Positions 42,316-51,028 of a stretch of 64,000 bases of DNA are shown in pieces. A program made the translations under genes and the position numbers. The notes under the pieces were generated by a model. It was given only the letters and a program-made list of their open reading frames with translations, had not been told where the DNA came from and did not search any database. Every line of letters starts with the position of its first letter. Positions within the stretch are counted from its first letter, which is position 1. The DNA is from Galbibacter sp. BG1 (GTDB lineage: Bacteria; Bacteroidota; Bacteroidia; Flavobacteriales; Flavobacteriaceae): NCBI RefSeq assembly GCF_013391805.1, contig NZ_CP058364.1, positions 2,485,501 through 2,549,500 of the forward strand. Reading direction: 5' to 3'.

Positions 42316-42450
42316 AAAAGAAGATACCTAAAAGGGGTTTAAAGTTAAAGTGTCAAACTGCGCCTGTCGAAGGGCTTATAGCTTATTAAAACACATAAAC
42401 TTCAACAGGCTCAGTTTGACATCTACTATACCTTTTAGATATCTTCTTTT
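42316..42450. repeat. Nested inverted repeats between mdh and secDF
   Basis: Outer arms 42316-42335 (AAAAGAAGATACCTAAAAGG) and 42431-42450 match at 19 of 20 positions and could be the mdh terminator. Inside them lies a second inverted repeat, 42351-42421, with ends TGTCAAACTG and CAGTTTGACA and inner arms around CCTGTCGAAG / CTTCAACAGG. The inner one belongs to an intergenic hairpin family common in Bacteroidota and also seen at 47991-48051. Confidence 0.75.
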
Positions 42451-42466
42451 AAATAAAAAAAATTAT

Positions 42467-43393
42467 CTACAACTCTAAAAGTCCGTTGGTTTTTCTAACC
42501 CCTTCAGCACTTTCTTTAAGTTTTTCTTTTTCGGCATCTGTAAGCTCGATTTCAACAATCTTTTCGATACCGTTTTTTCCAAGGATTACTGGGGCACCAA
42601 TACAGATATCAGAAAGTCCGTATTCTCCGTCCAAAAACGTAGAACATGGGAACATTTTTTTCTGGTCGCACGCAATTGCTTGAACCAATCCAGAAACAGC
42701 TGCACCGGGAGCGTACCAAGCGCTGGTTCCTAATAATTTTGTAAGTGTAGCACCACCAACTTTAGTGTCCTCTTTAACTTGTTCTAGACGATCTTCTGCT
42801 AAAAATTCTGTAACAGGAACACTGTTTCGTGTAGCCAAACGTGTTAATGGAAGCATTCCAGTATCACTGTGGCCGCCTATAACCATTCCGTCAACATCAG
42901 AAATAGGAGCTTCTAAAGCTTCTGCTAAACGATATTTAAAACGGGCACTGTCTAAAGCCCCGCCCATTCCTATAATTTTATTTTTTGGAAGTCCAGTTGT
43001 TTTGTGTACCAAGTATGTCATGGTATCCATTGGGTTACTAACCACGATAATAGTTACATCTGGAGAATGCTTTATTAAACTGCTGGATACATCTTTTACG
43101 ATTCCTGCGTTAATACCAATAAGTTCTTCACGCGTCATCCCTGGTTTACGTGGAATACCACTTGTAATTACAGCAATATCAGAACCTGCTGTTTTAGAAT
43201 AATCTCCTGTAGTTCCCGTAATTTTAGTATCGAAACCATTTAAAGAAGCTGTCTGCATTAAATCCATTGCTTTACCCTCGGCAAAACCTTCTTTAATGTC
43301 CAATATTACCACTTCCGATGCAAAATCTTTAATCGCGATGTACTCGGCGCAGCTAGCACCAACAGCTCCTGCTCCTACAACTGTAACTTTCAT
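42467..43393 (-). CDS. mdh: Malate dehydrogenase
   Basis: A 308-residue LDH/MDH-family enzyme of the type III (LDH-like) malate dehydrogenase group. Key parts: Rossmann motif VVGAGAVGASCAEY (about 4-17), substrate Arg residues in GIPRKPGMTREE, VSNPMDTMTYL, and the catalytic His in VIGGHSDTGMLPL. PRKPGM with Met rather than Gln at the specificity position is normal for MDH. It oxidises malate to oxaloacetate with NAD+ in the TCA cycle. A single-gene unit ahead of a terminator-like repeat. Confidence 0.97.
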   Translation of the reverse strand: MKVTVVGAGAVGASCAEYIAIKDFASEVVILDIKEGFAEGKAMDLMQTASLNGFDTKITGTTGDYSKTAGSDIAVITSGIPRKPGMTREELIGINAGIVKDVSSSLIKHSPDVTIIVVSNPMDTMTYLVHKTTGLPKNKIIGMGGALDSARFKYRLAEALEAPISDVDGMVIGGHSDTGMLPLTRLATRNSVPVTEFLAEDRLEQVKEDTKVGGATLTKLLGTSAWYAPGAAVSGLVQAIACDQKKMFPCSTFLDGEYGLSDICIGAPVILGKNGIEKIVEIELTDAEKEKLKESAEGVRKTNGLLEL

Positions 43394-43432
43394 ATATTGT
43401 ATATTAGTTTAATAATGAATGTATTTAAAACA

Positions 43433-43440
43433 CAAAGCTA
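43433..43440 (-). promoter_or_regulatory. Possible -7 element of mdh promoter, in a 413-bp divergent gap
   Basis: On the minus strand the sequence TAGCTTTG fits TAnnTTTG, about 40 nt ahead of the mdh start. A matching TTTG at -33 is not evident. The rest of the gap to 43806 is AT-rich; I see no RNA gene or conserved element in it. Confidence 0.35.
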
Positions 43441-43806
43441 CTAATTTTAACACAATCAGTTGCTTTGAAAAATATTAAATATGTTATAAAACGAACCTTT
43501 TCTAGTATAAAATCGATTTGAGGTTTGGTTTCAATTGCGATTTGTGAATTTACACTTTTTTTAATTGTTCGATTTGCTATTTAGAAGGTAAACCAAGGCA
43601 TTTTAAATTTCTATATTTAGGATGGATTAACGGCAAAAAAAGACTGATGTCAAAATGTTTTGGTGCTGAAAAATATATACTTAATAGTTTACAAAGGTTA
43701 CGAAATTGTTCAAGGTCTAAATATCCTGGAGGCAGATAGAAAAAATATTCTCTTCATATCAAAGTTTCATTTAAAAAGCTTGGTTATATTTGACAAAAGA
43801 ACATTA

Positions 43807-45072
43807 ATGACCCAAAACCTCCAACACATAAAATCCCAGTTTTATCGGGACGAAAATAGTACGTTGTGGCAGCGCATATTTTGGAACAGCCTTTATATGG
43901 CGTTTTTTCTTTTGCCTTTGGATATTAATCTCCCAACTCCCTTTTTCATTATTGCGATGGTTTCTGGGTCCGTAAATATTTTTAAGGGCGATAAAGGTTA
44001 TGAGGCCAAAAACAAGGTTTTGCTGCTATTTCCATTGTATTTTTTGGTTTTGGTTGGAAGTTTACTTTATACGGAAAACCTTTCCGATGGTTGGGGTTTG
44101 ATTCAGCGATCACTCAGTTTATTGATCTTCCCCATCATTTTCCTATTTGTAAAGGAAGATGCGCTTTCGGTAAGGAAACTGTTCGATTTTCTGTTGTATG
44201 GATTGCTGCTTTCCTTTTTTATCAATTTAATAATGGTAAAATATGAAACCTATGAATATTTAATATCCTTACCGGGAAATGAATCTGTTTGGAGTCTTTT
44301 TAGTAAAGGCTGGGCCTATTTTTTAGAAATGCAATTTTCCAGTTTGGTAAACCCCGGTTATATTTCTTTGTATATTCTTTTAGTTTTGAGTTATTATCTA
44401 AAAAAAGAGCTCACTAATTTTTACCGGTTTGCAACAGTTTTTATTTTGTTTACATATCTGTTCTTGCTAGCTTCCAAGGCGGCAATACTGGCTCTTTTTC
44501 TAATGACAGTTTTGTTAATAGGTAGTGTTCAGCAAAAAAGTAAACGGTTTCTTTTAATTTTTACGCTTATTTTAGGCACTATTGTTTTTGTTTCAAATCC
44601 GCGTATTACAAATGGGGTAAATAGAAATATGAGTAAAATGGTAGAGGAAGTGAACCCTACCATTTCCCTTTCGCAACGGTTTTTAACTTGGGAAGCAGCC
44701 GCATATGCCATTAATGAAGCTCCTGTGTTTGGATACGGGATTGGGGACGCGCACGATGTTCTTATTGCTACGTACAAGAAAATGGGTTTTCAGGAAAATT
44801 ATGAGAATCGCTACAATGCCCACAATCAATTTTTAACAACTTGGCTCGAAGCAGGAGTATTGGGTATTTTTGTCCTGCTTTCTATTTTTATGTGTTTAGC
44901 TGTTTACCTAAGGCGAAGTGTAAATGAATTTTCCGTTTTTTTAGCGTTGCTGATAGCATTGCTATTTGAGTCTATGCTAGTTCGTTTTAACGGAATTGTT
45001 TTCTTCTCTATTATAGTGCCTTTATTGCTGAAAGAACGCAGTATTTTGAGCAGTCGCGTGATTCGCAATTAA
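43807..45072 (+). CDS. O-antigen ligase / Wzy-like membrane protein
   Basis: A 421-residue polytopic membrane protein. The ATG at 43807 (MTQNLQHIKSQFY) is preferred; the frame is open to a TTG at 43660, but that extension is hydrophilic and lacks family character. About ten to twelve membrane helices are visible. The long periplasmic loop carries LSQRFLTWEAAAYAI, VFGYGIGDAHDVLI and NRYNAHNQFLTTWLEAGVLG, the typical Wzy_C pattern with Arg and His residues used to join lipid-linked glycans. It would ligate or polymerise surface polysaccharide. There are no glycan genes next to it. Confidence 0.85.
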   Translation: MTQNLQHIKSQFYRDENSTLWQRIFWNSLYMAFFLLPLDINLPTPFFIIAMVSGSVNIFKGDKGYEAKNKVLLLFPLYFLVLVGSLLYTENLSDGWGLIQRSLSLLIFPIIFLFVKEDALSVRKLFDFLLYGLLLSFFINLIMVKYETYEYLISLPGNESVWSLFSKGWAYFLEMQFSSLVNPGYISLYILLVLSYYLKKELTNFYRFATVFILFTYLFLLASKAAILALFLMTVLLIGSVQQKSKRFLLIFTLILGTIVFVSNPRITNGVNRNMSKMVEEVNPTISLSQRFLTWEAAAYAINEAPVFGYGIGDAHDVLIATYKKMGFQENYENRYNAHNQFLTTWLEAGVLGIFVLLSIFMCLAVYLRRSVNEFSVFLALLIALLFESMLVRFNGIVFFSIIVPLLLKERSILSSRVIRN

Positions 45073-45141
45073 TTCATTTGAGACAAATAAATAAGAGTAA
45101 ATACAAAATGTTTTGTTCACATGATGAAGCCAGCCTAGATA

Positions 45142-45174
45142 AACTCATTAGTTAATCCAAAAAATTAATGAGTT
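45142..45174. terminator. Hairpin between convergent ligase and queE genes
   Basis: Arms AACTCATTA (45142-45150) and TAATGAGTT (45166-45174), with an A-rich loop. It lies midway between two convergent genes and probably ends transcription from both, although the U-tract is weak. Confidence 0.45.
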
Positions 45175-45202
45175 CAAACTTTAAGCTTTCAACAGGTTGG
45201 TA

Positions 45203-45835
45203 CTAAGGGATATTTAAGTATTTATGCGTTTGAAGGGAAACTTTCCATTTGGGATTCTTCATTACGTAATCCACAATTTCTGGAATCATTTTATCACGCT
45301 TGCTCCACTCGGGTTGTAAGTAAAGAATACAATTATCATTAACCTTAGCTGCCTGTTCTTCAGCAAACTTAAAATCATGTTGATTGTACACAATTACTTT
45401 TAACTCATGGGCCTTTTCATAAACCTCCGAAGTAGGTAATTTCATTTTTTTAGGGGAAAGACAAATCCAATCCCACTCACCGGTCAATTCGTAAGCACCT
45501 GAGGTTTCAATGTGTATTTTTAATCCTTTTTTCTTTAATTCAGAAGTAATAAAAGTCATGTCCCAAGTTAGGGGCTCTCCTCCGGTAATTACAATAGTAT
45601 CGGAATATTTAGCGGCATTTTCAACAATTTTCAGCACTTCTGTCGGGGGATGGGTTTCTGCATTCCAGCTCTCTTTTACATCGCACCAGTGGCAACCCAC
45701 ATCGCATCCTCCAATTCTTATAAAATACGCTGCCGTTCCTTTATGAAATCCTTCCCCTTGAATGGTGTAAAATTCTTCCATTAACGGCAACATTTCACCT
45801 GCATTTACCCGCTCTAAAATTGCTTCTTTTGTCAT
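45203..45835 (-). CDS. queE: 7-carboxy-7-deazaguanine synthase
   Basis: A 210-residue radical SAM enzyme, start taken at ATG 45835; an upstream in-frame ATG adds five residues. The cluster motif is Cys-x3-Cys-x2-Cys in GGCDVGCHWCDVKE. GEFYTIQ-like FYTIQGEGFHKGTAAYF, TGGEPLTWDM, HIETSGAYE and WICLSPKK are diagnostic for QueE. It converts carboxy-tetrahydropterin to CDG in queuosine precursor synthesis. GTP cyclohydrolase I (folE), which also feeds this pathway from GTP in many bacteria, is encoded at 53931-54611. Confidence 0.93.
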   Translation of the reverse strand: MTKEAILERVNAGEMLPLMEEFYTIQGEGFHKGTAAYFIRIGGCDVGCHWCDVKESWNAETHPPTEVLKIVENAAKYSDTIVITGGEPLTWDMTFITSELKKKGLKIHIETSGAYELTGEWDWICLSPKKMKLPTSEVYEKAHELKVIVYNQHDFKFAEEQAAKVNDNCILYLQPEWSKRDKMIPEIVDYVMKNPKWKVSLQTHKYLNIP

Positions 45836-45850
45836 GCTGCAAAGATACAT

Positions 45851-46326
45851 TTTACTTTTTTATTTAACGATATCTCTTTAAATGGATTATTTTAAGGTTT
45901 TCAATAATAAAACATCCTTGGAAATACAGCTTAATTGTAAATTCCTTCCAACATATTGGTTGTTTGTAAAATTAAAGTTACCCAGATAGGACATTGGTTT
46001 TCTTATGTATATAGTTCAACATTTTGTATAATATTTTGCTGAAATAAGATAAGATCTTGCTATTCTCAAGAAAATATTTATGGAATTAAATCTCTTACTG
46101 AAAACTTGATTTTAAAATGATGTATTTCTAAAAATTTGGTGTTTTCGGGCTTACGGTAGGCTGTTGTTGAAGTAAAGGCTAAGTTCTCAATTTTTTCCAG
46201 GAAAAACATCGGTATTATCTAAATGTTACTCTGTTTAATTGTGGGTTAAGAGTTTGTTTATGAGTGTTTTAAAAAGTTTTTCCTTTGTAGTTTTGGTCTG
46301 TAATCAAAAAACAAAAAAACAGACTT
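45851..46326. other. AT-rich gap upstream of a small secreted protein gene
   Basis: No gene is apparent. A TAGTTTTG element at 46288-46295 fits the Bacteroidota -7 consensus and lies 32 nt ahead of the next start codon, but a -33 TTTG at the right distance is missing. The unusual length of the leader region could allow regulation. No hairpin strong enough for a riboswitch was noticed. Confidence 0.4.
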
Positions 46327-46668
46327 ATGAAAACAATCAAATTATTTTTAACAGTGGCCTTAATGGCGGTAGCGACTACCGTTTTAGCCAACGAAAACGA
46401 CCCGAAACCAACCAACAAAGCGGTTTCCGAACAACTTTCTACAATTTTAGGAACACCAGCATTTAAGGTAACCGATAAAGATTTATTGGCTCGCGTTCAT
46501 TTTATGGTTAATAAGGATCATGAACTCATCGTCATTTCCGTAAAGGCTGAAAATGAAATGGTGGAAGATTACATTAAAAGTAGAATGAATTATAAGAAAA
46601 TTGAGAAAAACTCCCTTCAATTAGGAGAAGATTATGTGGTAGATGTTAGGATTGTTGCTAGCAAATAA
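46327..46668 (+). CDS. Small secreted protein of unknown function
   Basis: A 113-residue protein with a signal peptide (about 1-21, TTVLAN). The mature domain is alpha/beta: SEQLSTILGTPAF, ARVHFMVNKDHELIVISVKAE, YIKSRMNYKKIEKNSL, DYVVDVRIVA. This looks like a small TonB-C-like or carboxypeptidase-regulatory-like fold common in Flavobacteria hypothetical proteins; the family has no known function to my knowledge. It is a single gene with its own terminator. Confidence 0.75.
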   Translation: MKTIKLFLTVALMAVATTVLANENDPKPTNKAVSEQLSTILGTPAFKVTDKDLLARVHFMVNKDHELIVISVKAENEMVEDYIKSRMNYKKIEKNSLQLGEDYVVDVRIVASK

Positions 46669-46690
46669 AGTCTACCGTAAAGATCAATAA

Positions 46691-46722
46691 AAAACGTTCA
46701 GATCAATTCTGGGCGTTTTTTT
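46691..46722 (+). terminator. Intrinsic terminator of the small secreted protein gene
   Basis: Stem AACGTTCAGA / TCTGGGCGTT (two G-T pairs) with a 5-nt loop, preceded by A and followed by seven T. It ends right at the start of the convergent membrane protein gene's stop. Confidence 0.75.
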
Positions 46723-46724
46723 GT

Positions 46725-47024
46725 TTAACTTCCAGAAAAAACACTTCCAAAGATCCCAACGGCAAGTTCTACCCAAACTAGAAGAAATAAGAGTATTATA
46801 CCGCTATACAAAACAATTCTACTCTTTTTACTTTTTACAGATCTGTAAATAAGCTCGCAGGTAATTCCCACACCAGTCAATAAAATTCCCATAACCAAGA
46901 AGTCGGTAATGGACCAATTTACCTCATTGGTAAATTGCATGGCCGTAAGTGGTATTAATAGTAATAAACCAATGGAAACAAAGATAAGAGGTAGTCTCGA
47001 GTTTTGCTTTCTAAGGACGTTCAT
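46725..47024 (-). CDS. Small membrane protein, three helices
   Basis: A 99-residue protein from ATG 47024 ([15 protein letters not shown]). The frame is open further upstream, to 47123, but that part lies on top of the DUF2256 gene and is not membrane-like, so the shorter start is used. Three hydrophobic helices occur at about 11-28, 38-60 and 70-94, separated by basic residues ([11 protein letters not shown]). No functional motif is recognised. It overlaps the 3' end of the DUF2256 gene by 14 nt, so the two are probably one operon. Confidence 0.72.
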   Translation of the reverse strand: MNVLRKQNSRLPLIFVSIGLLLLIPLTAMQFTNEVNWSITDFLVMGILLTGVGITCELIYRSVKSKKSRIVLYSGIILLFLLVWVELAVGIFGSVFSGS

Positions 47025-47154
47025 CGTTTTTATTCTTTTTACATTTTTGACTGCAATATTTAACATTTTCCCAATCTCTTTCCCACTTTTTTCGCCAAGT
47101 AAATGGTCGTTTACAAGTTTCACAGATTTTAACCGGGAGATGACTTTTTTTCAT
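47011..47154 (-). CDS. DUF2256 zinc-ribbon-like small protein
   Basis: A 47-residue protein, short enough to be missed by standard length cut-offs. It reads [35 protein letters not shown] and [11 protein letters not shown]-like ends. Two Cys pairs (CETC and CSQKC) form a likely zinc-binding site, and WRKKW is a DUF2256 hallmark. In many Gammaproteobacteria and Bacteroidota DUF2256 genes lie beside photolyase/cryptochrome genes; none is present here. Its function is not known. It overlaps the downstream membrane protein gene. Confidence 0.85.
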   Translation of the reverse strand: MKKSHLPVKICETCKRPFTWRKKWERDWENVKYCSQKCKKNKNDERP

Positions 47155-47416
47155 TCTTTAAATACTTTTTCTAAGATACAAAAAGGAGGACAAATTTTTC
47201 TAAAATATTTTCGGAAAGTTTTTGCAATCCAGGATTTGCATTTTTTTTTCAATAATTTTCAAGTTACTCTTCTGTTCGAAGTCAATTAAGGTGTTGTGCT
47301 TTTGAAACCCAATTTCTACTTTTCATTTTCGGTATTAAATAAATTTGTTGAATTCACTGTTAAATGATAGCATAAAGTCGTATCTTACAGTTAATTATCA
47401 ACAAAAAAATATCAAC

Positions 47417-47887
47417 ATGAAAAAATTAGTATTACTCGTAATGGCTGTTGGAGCCATTTCCTTTATCAGTTGTGATGCCACAAAATCTGCTTCAGATTCT
47501 GCATCGGATATGTCTACCCAAGCATCCAGCACCATGGATGATGCTTCCAGCCAAATGGATGACGCATCAGATAAAATGGACGATATGTCTAATATGAGCA
47601 CAGATGAGATGAAGTCTTACCTCATGAACAATGAAGATGCTCAACAAAAGCTTAAAACTGAACTTATCAATAACAAATCTGAAGTTCAGAAAAAGGCAAT
47701 CGATTATGTAAAAACAAATCCGGAAGCTAAGTCTAAAGTTGCAGGATTTTTAAAGCAAAATCCAAATGCCAAGGGGAAATTATTGGAATATGTATTCAGC
47801 AATCCCGAATTAACCAATAAACTAATGAGCTATATTGGGAGCAATCCCGAGCTGTTAAAGCAGGCGATGAGTTTAATTGGAATGTAG
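47417..47887 (+). CDS. Lipoprotein with Asp/Ser/Met-rich linker and NPE repeats
   Basis: A 156-residue protein from ATG 47417. The lipobox is SFISC with Cys19. Residues 20-60 are a low-complexity Ser/Asp/Met region with repeats such as ASSQMDDASDKMDD. The C-terminal half contains four repeats of about 14 residues (KTNPEAKSKVAGFL, KQNPNAKGKLLEYVF, SNPELTNKLMSYIG, SNPELLKQAMSLIG), probably a helical-hairpin solenoid. The frame extends upstream to 47345, but without a signal peptide. Function unknown; cell-envelope location. Confidence 0.75.
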   Translation: MKKLVLLVMAVGAISFISCDATKSASDSASDMSTQASSTMDDASSQMDDASDKMDDMSNMSTDEMKSYLMNNEDAQQKLKTELINNKSEVQKKAIDYVKTNPEAKSKVAGFLKQNPNAKGKLLEYVFSNPELTNKLMSYIGSNPELLKQAMSLIGM

Positions 47888-47990
47888 GAAACATTTTTAA
47901 TCCAACCGAAAAACATAAGCATCTGCTGTTTCATGCTTTATTAGTCTTGCAATAGCACTTTGCTAAATCGGGTTGATGAGATGGTAGATG

Positions 47991-48051
47991 GTCATCCTGA
48001 ACTTGTCGAAGGATATTTCTTTTGTAAGAACTTCGACAAGTTCGGTGTGAC
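47991..48051. repeat. Intergenic palindromic repeat (TGTCGAAGG family)
   Basis: Arms GTCATCCTGAACTTGTCGAAG (47991-48011, written here up to its core TTGTCGAAG) and CTTCGACAAGTTCGGTGTGAC (core CTTCGACAAGTTC) match at 17 of 21 positions. It sits between convergent genes and is related to the inner repeat at 42351-42421. Likely acts as transcript end or is a REP-like element. Confidence 0.75.
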
Positions 48052-48076
48052 ATTTAAGTATACAATTGTCTTGAAA

Positions 48077-49288
48077 TTAAGCTTTTTCCAAAAGAGCCAT
48101 ATAAAAGCCATCGAATCCAGAAACAGATGCGAGCACCTTTTTATCTTTTATGAGTTTAAAGTCTTTTCCATTTTCAGAATTTAAAAACGTCTGTACTTGT
48201 TCTTGATTTTCTGAAGGGAGTATAGAGCAAGTAGCATAAACCATTTTACCTCCCGCTTTTACCATTTTAGAATAATCAGCAAGAATTTGCTGCTGGGTTT
48301 GTTTAATATTGTCAATAAATTCTGGTTGCAATTTCCATTTAGCATCAGGATTTCTTCTTAAAACACCGAGTCCGCTACAAGGCGCATCGATAAGAACCCT
48401 ATCCATTGCGTTATGTAGTTTTTTAATAACCTTTGTTGAATCTATTTCTCGGGTTTCTATATTGTGCACATCGTTTCTTCGTGCTCTACGTTTTAATTCT
48501 TTAAGTTTATTGCCATAAATATCCAAAGCAATAATTTGCCCTTTATTTTCCATTTTGGCGGCCAGGTGAAGCGATTTTCCTCCGGCACCGGCACACGCAT
48601 CTGCTACCCGCATTCCAGGCTGCACATCTAAAAAATCTGCAACCAGTTGGGAAGAAGCGTCTTGTACCTCAAATAGTCCGTTTTTAAAAGCTTCTGTTTT
48701 AAAAATATTACCGCGTTCTTTTAATTGTAAAGCATCGGGATATCCTTTAAGGGGAAGTGTTTCAATTTCTTCTTCCGCTAAAATATCTTGCAAAGCATGC
48801 TTGTTTGTTTTTAGGGTATTTACACGCAAGATTACATCGGCTTGTTGATTGAGTGCATGTAGCTCCTTGCTCCAGGTAGCTTCGCCCAATTCCTTCTCAC
48901 CGAGTTCGTCCAACCAATCGGGGATGGACTCTTTGTATTTCCTTATTTTTGAAAGTTCGTCGAAACGGCCTTTTATACGTCTGTTTGGAGTGCCTTCCAG
49001 TTGCTTCCAATCGGGTAGTTTTATCCCTTTAAGTACCGCCCAAACCGCAAAAATACGCCAAAGGTTTTCCCTGGTAAAAGGTTCTTTTACCTCTGCAATT
49101 TCAGCATATAAACGTTTCCATCTTACAATGTCGTAGGTTGTTTCGGCAATAAAACCCCGATCGCGGGCGCCCCATCTTTTGTCGCGTTTTAGTAATTGTT
49201 CAACAACCTTATCGGCATATTTATTTTCGTTAAAAATGAGTTGTAGACCGTCTATTACGGCATAAACTAGATTTCTGTGCAATCGCAT
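48077..49288 (-). CDS. RsmB/NOP-family rRNA (cytosine-5) methyltransferase
   Basis: A 403-residue enzyme from ATG 49288; an in-frame TTG lies three codons earlier. The N-terminal NusB/NOL1-type domain (about 1-140) is followed by the methyltransferase core: the SAM motif DACAGAGGKSLHLAA, ALDIYGNKLKELKRRARRN, the PC motif VLIDAPCSGLGVLRRNPDAKW and the catalytic Cys in VYATCSILPSENQEQV. It methylates C5 of a cytosine in rRNA, most likely 16S rRNA position 967 by similarity to RsmB; the exact target is not proven. Confidence 0.9.
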   Translation of the reverse strand: MRLHRNLVYAVIDGLQLIFNENKYADKVVEQLLKRDKRWGARDRGFIAETTYDIVRWKRLYAEIAEVKEPFTRENLWRIFAVWAVLKGIKLPDWKQLEGTPNRRIKGRFDELSKIRKYKESIPDWLDELGEKELGEATWSKELHALNQQADVILRVNTLKTNKHALQDILAEEEIETLPLKGYPDALQLKERGNIFKTEAFKNGLFEVQDASSQLVADFLDVQPGMRVADACAGAGGKSLHLAAKMENKGQIIALDIYGNKLKELKRRARRNDVHNIETREIDSTKVIKKLHNAMDRVLIDAPCSGLGVLRRNPDAKWKLQPEFIDNIKQTQQQILADYSKMVKAGGKMVYATCSILPSENQEQVQTFLNSENGKDFKLIKDKKVLASVSGFDGFYMALLEKA

Positions 49289-49392
49289 ACTCTTCAATTT
49301 AAATTATTTCAAATCTTTTTTCAGAAATAATTGAGTGCAAAGGTATTGCTTTGTAAGCGATAAAACTTATTTTTAGCCCAAATTATACCGCT

Positions 49393-50427
49393 TTGAAAAA
49401 AATATTAATTTTAGGTTTATTACTTCTGGTGGCCTGTGGAAAAGAAAAATTTATCCCAAATAATTATTCTGAAGTTGTTGTTGAAGAAATTTACAGCGAT
49501 TCGGTAAGTATACGTGCCCTTACTTTAATGCAGGGAAGTGTTGGTTTTGCTGGATCTGGAAACATTTTTGGAATTTATAATATTCCTGAAGCCAAGGTAA
49601 TAACCCAAAAAATGAAGCAGGATTCGTTAGCGTTGGAATTTCGGGCGGTAGCGAGCACCAATACCGATTTTTTTATGCTTACCGTGGGCAATCCCGCATT
49701 GTTGTATAAAACAGGGGATAATGGAGCGATGGAACTCGTTTATCGGGAAGACCATGAAAAGGTGTTTTACGACGCGATGAAATTTTGGAATGATAAAGAG
49801 GGGATTGCTATGGGAGATCCCATCGCTAATTGTATGTCCATTATAGTAACCAGGGACGGCGGGAAAACTTGGAATAAAATTTCATGCGATGCACTTCCCG
49901 GTATTGAAGAAGGAGAAGCGGCTTTTGCAGCTAGTAATACCAATATAGCCATTGTAGGCGAAAAAACTTGGATTGCCACCGGTGGAAGTAAAGCCAGAAT
50001 TTATTTTTCTCCGGATAAAGCAAAAACTTGGAAGGTTTACAATACTCCAATAATACAAGGTAAACCGACACAAGGAATTTATTCCATTGATTTTTACGAT
50101 GAGATGAACGGAATTATTATGGGAGGGGATTATACCAAGCCCGATAACAATCAAGCCAATAAAGCCGTTACTAAAGATGGTGGCAAAACATGGCAGTTAG
50201 TGGGAAAAGGACAAGAACCAGGTTACCGATCTTGTGTGCAATATCTGCCGGGTCGAGAGGCTAAAGAGCTCATGGTCGTAGGGTTTAAAGGGATCTCATT
50301 TTCTAACAATGGGGGAGAAACATGGAAGAAAATATCAGATGAACCTTTTTATACTATTCGTTTTTTAAACGATAGCGTTGCCTTTGCTGCCGGAAAAAAT
50401 AGAATGGCTAGGCTTAATTTTAAATAG
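49393..50427 (+). CDS. BNR/Ycf48-like beta-propeller lipoprotein
   Basis: A 344-residue lipoprotein starting at TTG 49393. The lipobox is LLLVACG (Cys15). The body contains repeated Asp-box-like motifs (TRDGGKTWNKIS, SPDKAKTWKVY, TKDGGKTWQLV, SNNGGETWKKIS), the pattern of BNR/sialidase propellers and of the photosystem II assembly factor Ycf48. Flavobacterial members are annotated as oxidoreductases or glycosyl hydrolase-like, but no catalytic set is visible here. It could act as a binding propeller in the envelope. Confidence 0.8.
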   Translation: MKKILILGLLLLVACGKEKFIPNNYSEVVVEEIYSDSVSIRALTLMQGSVGFAGSGNIFGIYNIPEAKVITQKMKQDSLALEFRAVASTNTDFFMLTVGNPALLYKTGDNGAMELVYREDHEKVFYDAMKFWNDKEGIAMGDPIANCMSIIVTRDGGKTWNKISCDALPGIEEGEAAFAASNTNIAIVGEKTWIATGGSKARIYFSPDKAKTWKVYNTPIIQGKPTQGIYSIDFYDEMNGIIMGGDYTKPDNNQANKAVTKDGGKTWQLVGKGQEPGYRSCVQYLPGREAKELMVVGFKGISFSNNGGETWKKISDEPFYTIRFLNDSVAFAAGKNRMARLNFK

Positions 50428-50461
50428 TTACCGGAATAACTTAAAGGAATATAGGTGAAAC

Positions 50462-50914
50462 CTATTCCCGGTTGCGATGATATTCTTTCTTTAGTTTGTC
50501 CAGCAGTTTCCGGTTAAAATCATCTTCCAGTTTTTTAAGCAAGATTATTTTTTTTGCTGAAATAACGCCTTCAAGATCATTATTCAGTTTTTTATTAAGT
50601 TCGTAGGTGTTCTTATCGATCAGTTCAATTTCACTTAAAAGGGCTTTAGCCTCATCTTCAGTCATACTGTCCAGACCTCCGTCTTTCAACTTATGTTTAA
50701 TTTTCTTATGTTCTTTGTATCGCTGTTCAAACATTTCATCGTCGTAGGCATTGTAGATAGGCCAGAATTTCTCGGCCTCCTTTGGGCTAAGCGCTAATTG
50801 ATCAGTCAAAAAAGCAATTTTAAGCGATTTTATATGGTCTCTTTTGCTATCTTTTTGAGCAAGTAAAGGAACCGATAAAAGACTTAGCAGCAGTATTATA
50901 ATAGTTTTTTTCAT
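50462..50914 (-). CDS. Periplasmic sensor-type protein of the ECF sigma module
   Basis: A 150-residue protein with a signal peptide (about 1-19, VPLLAQ) and an all-helical, charged body with a CpxP/Spy-like look (FLTDQLALSPKEAEKFWPIYNAYDDE; LDSMTEDEAKALLSEIEL). In Flavobacteria such proteins are often annotated as sensors of ECF-type sigma factors. It lies downstream of the anti-sigma-like and sigma genes on the same strand, separated by 114 nt, which supports that role. Confidence 0.78.
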   Translation of the reverse strand: MKKTIIILLLSLLSVPLLAQKDSKRDHIKSLKIAFLTDQLALSPKEAEKFWPIYNAYDDEMFEQRYKEHKKIKHKLKDGGLDSMTEDEAKALLSEIELIDKNTYELNKKLNNDLEGVISAKKIILLKKLEDDFNRKLLDKLKKEYHRNRE

Positions 50915-51028
50915 TTGTATTTAATTTTCAGTAGCATGTAACATCCAAATATTATTTCGGCTAGAGGACCTAATTCCTATTTTAAGATGTTTCATTATTG
51001 TTTATTTAAAAGCTTGGTTTGTTTTGGT

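Noticed and set aside
43660-43806. N-terminal extension of the O-antigen ligase-like protein
   Set aside because: It would begin with TTG and is hydrophilic; the ATG at 43807 leads straight into the family sequence.
46239-46466. A 75-codon frame overlapping the small secreted protein
   Set aside because: It starts in the leader region, overlaps the better-supported gene in another frame and has no recognisable features.
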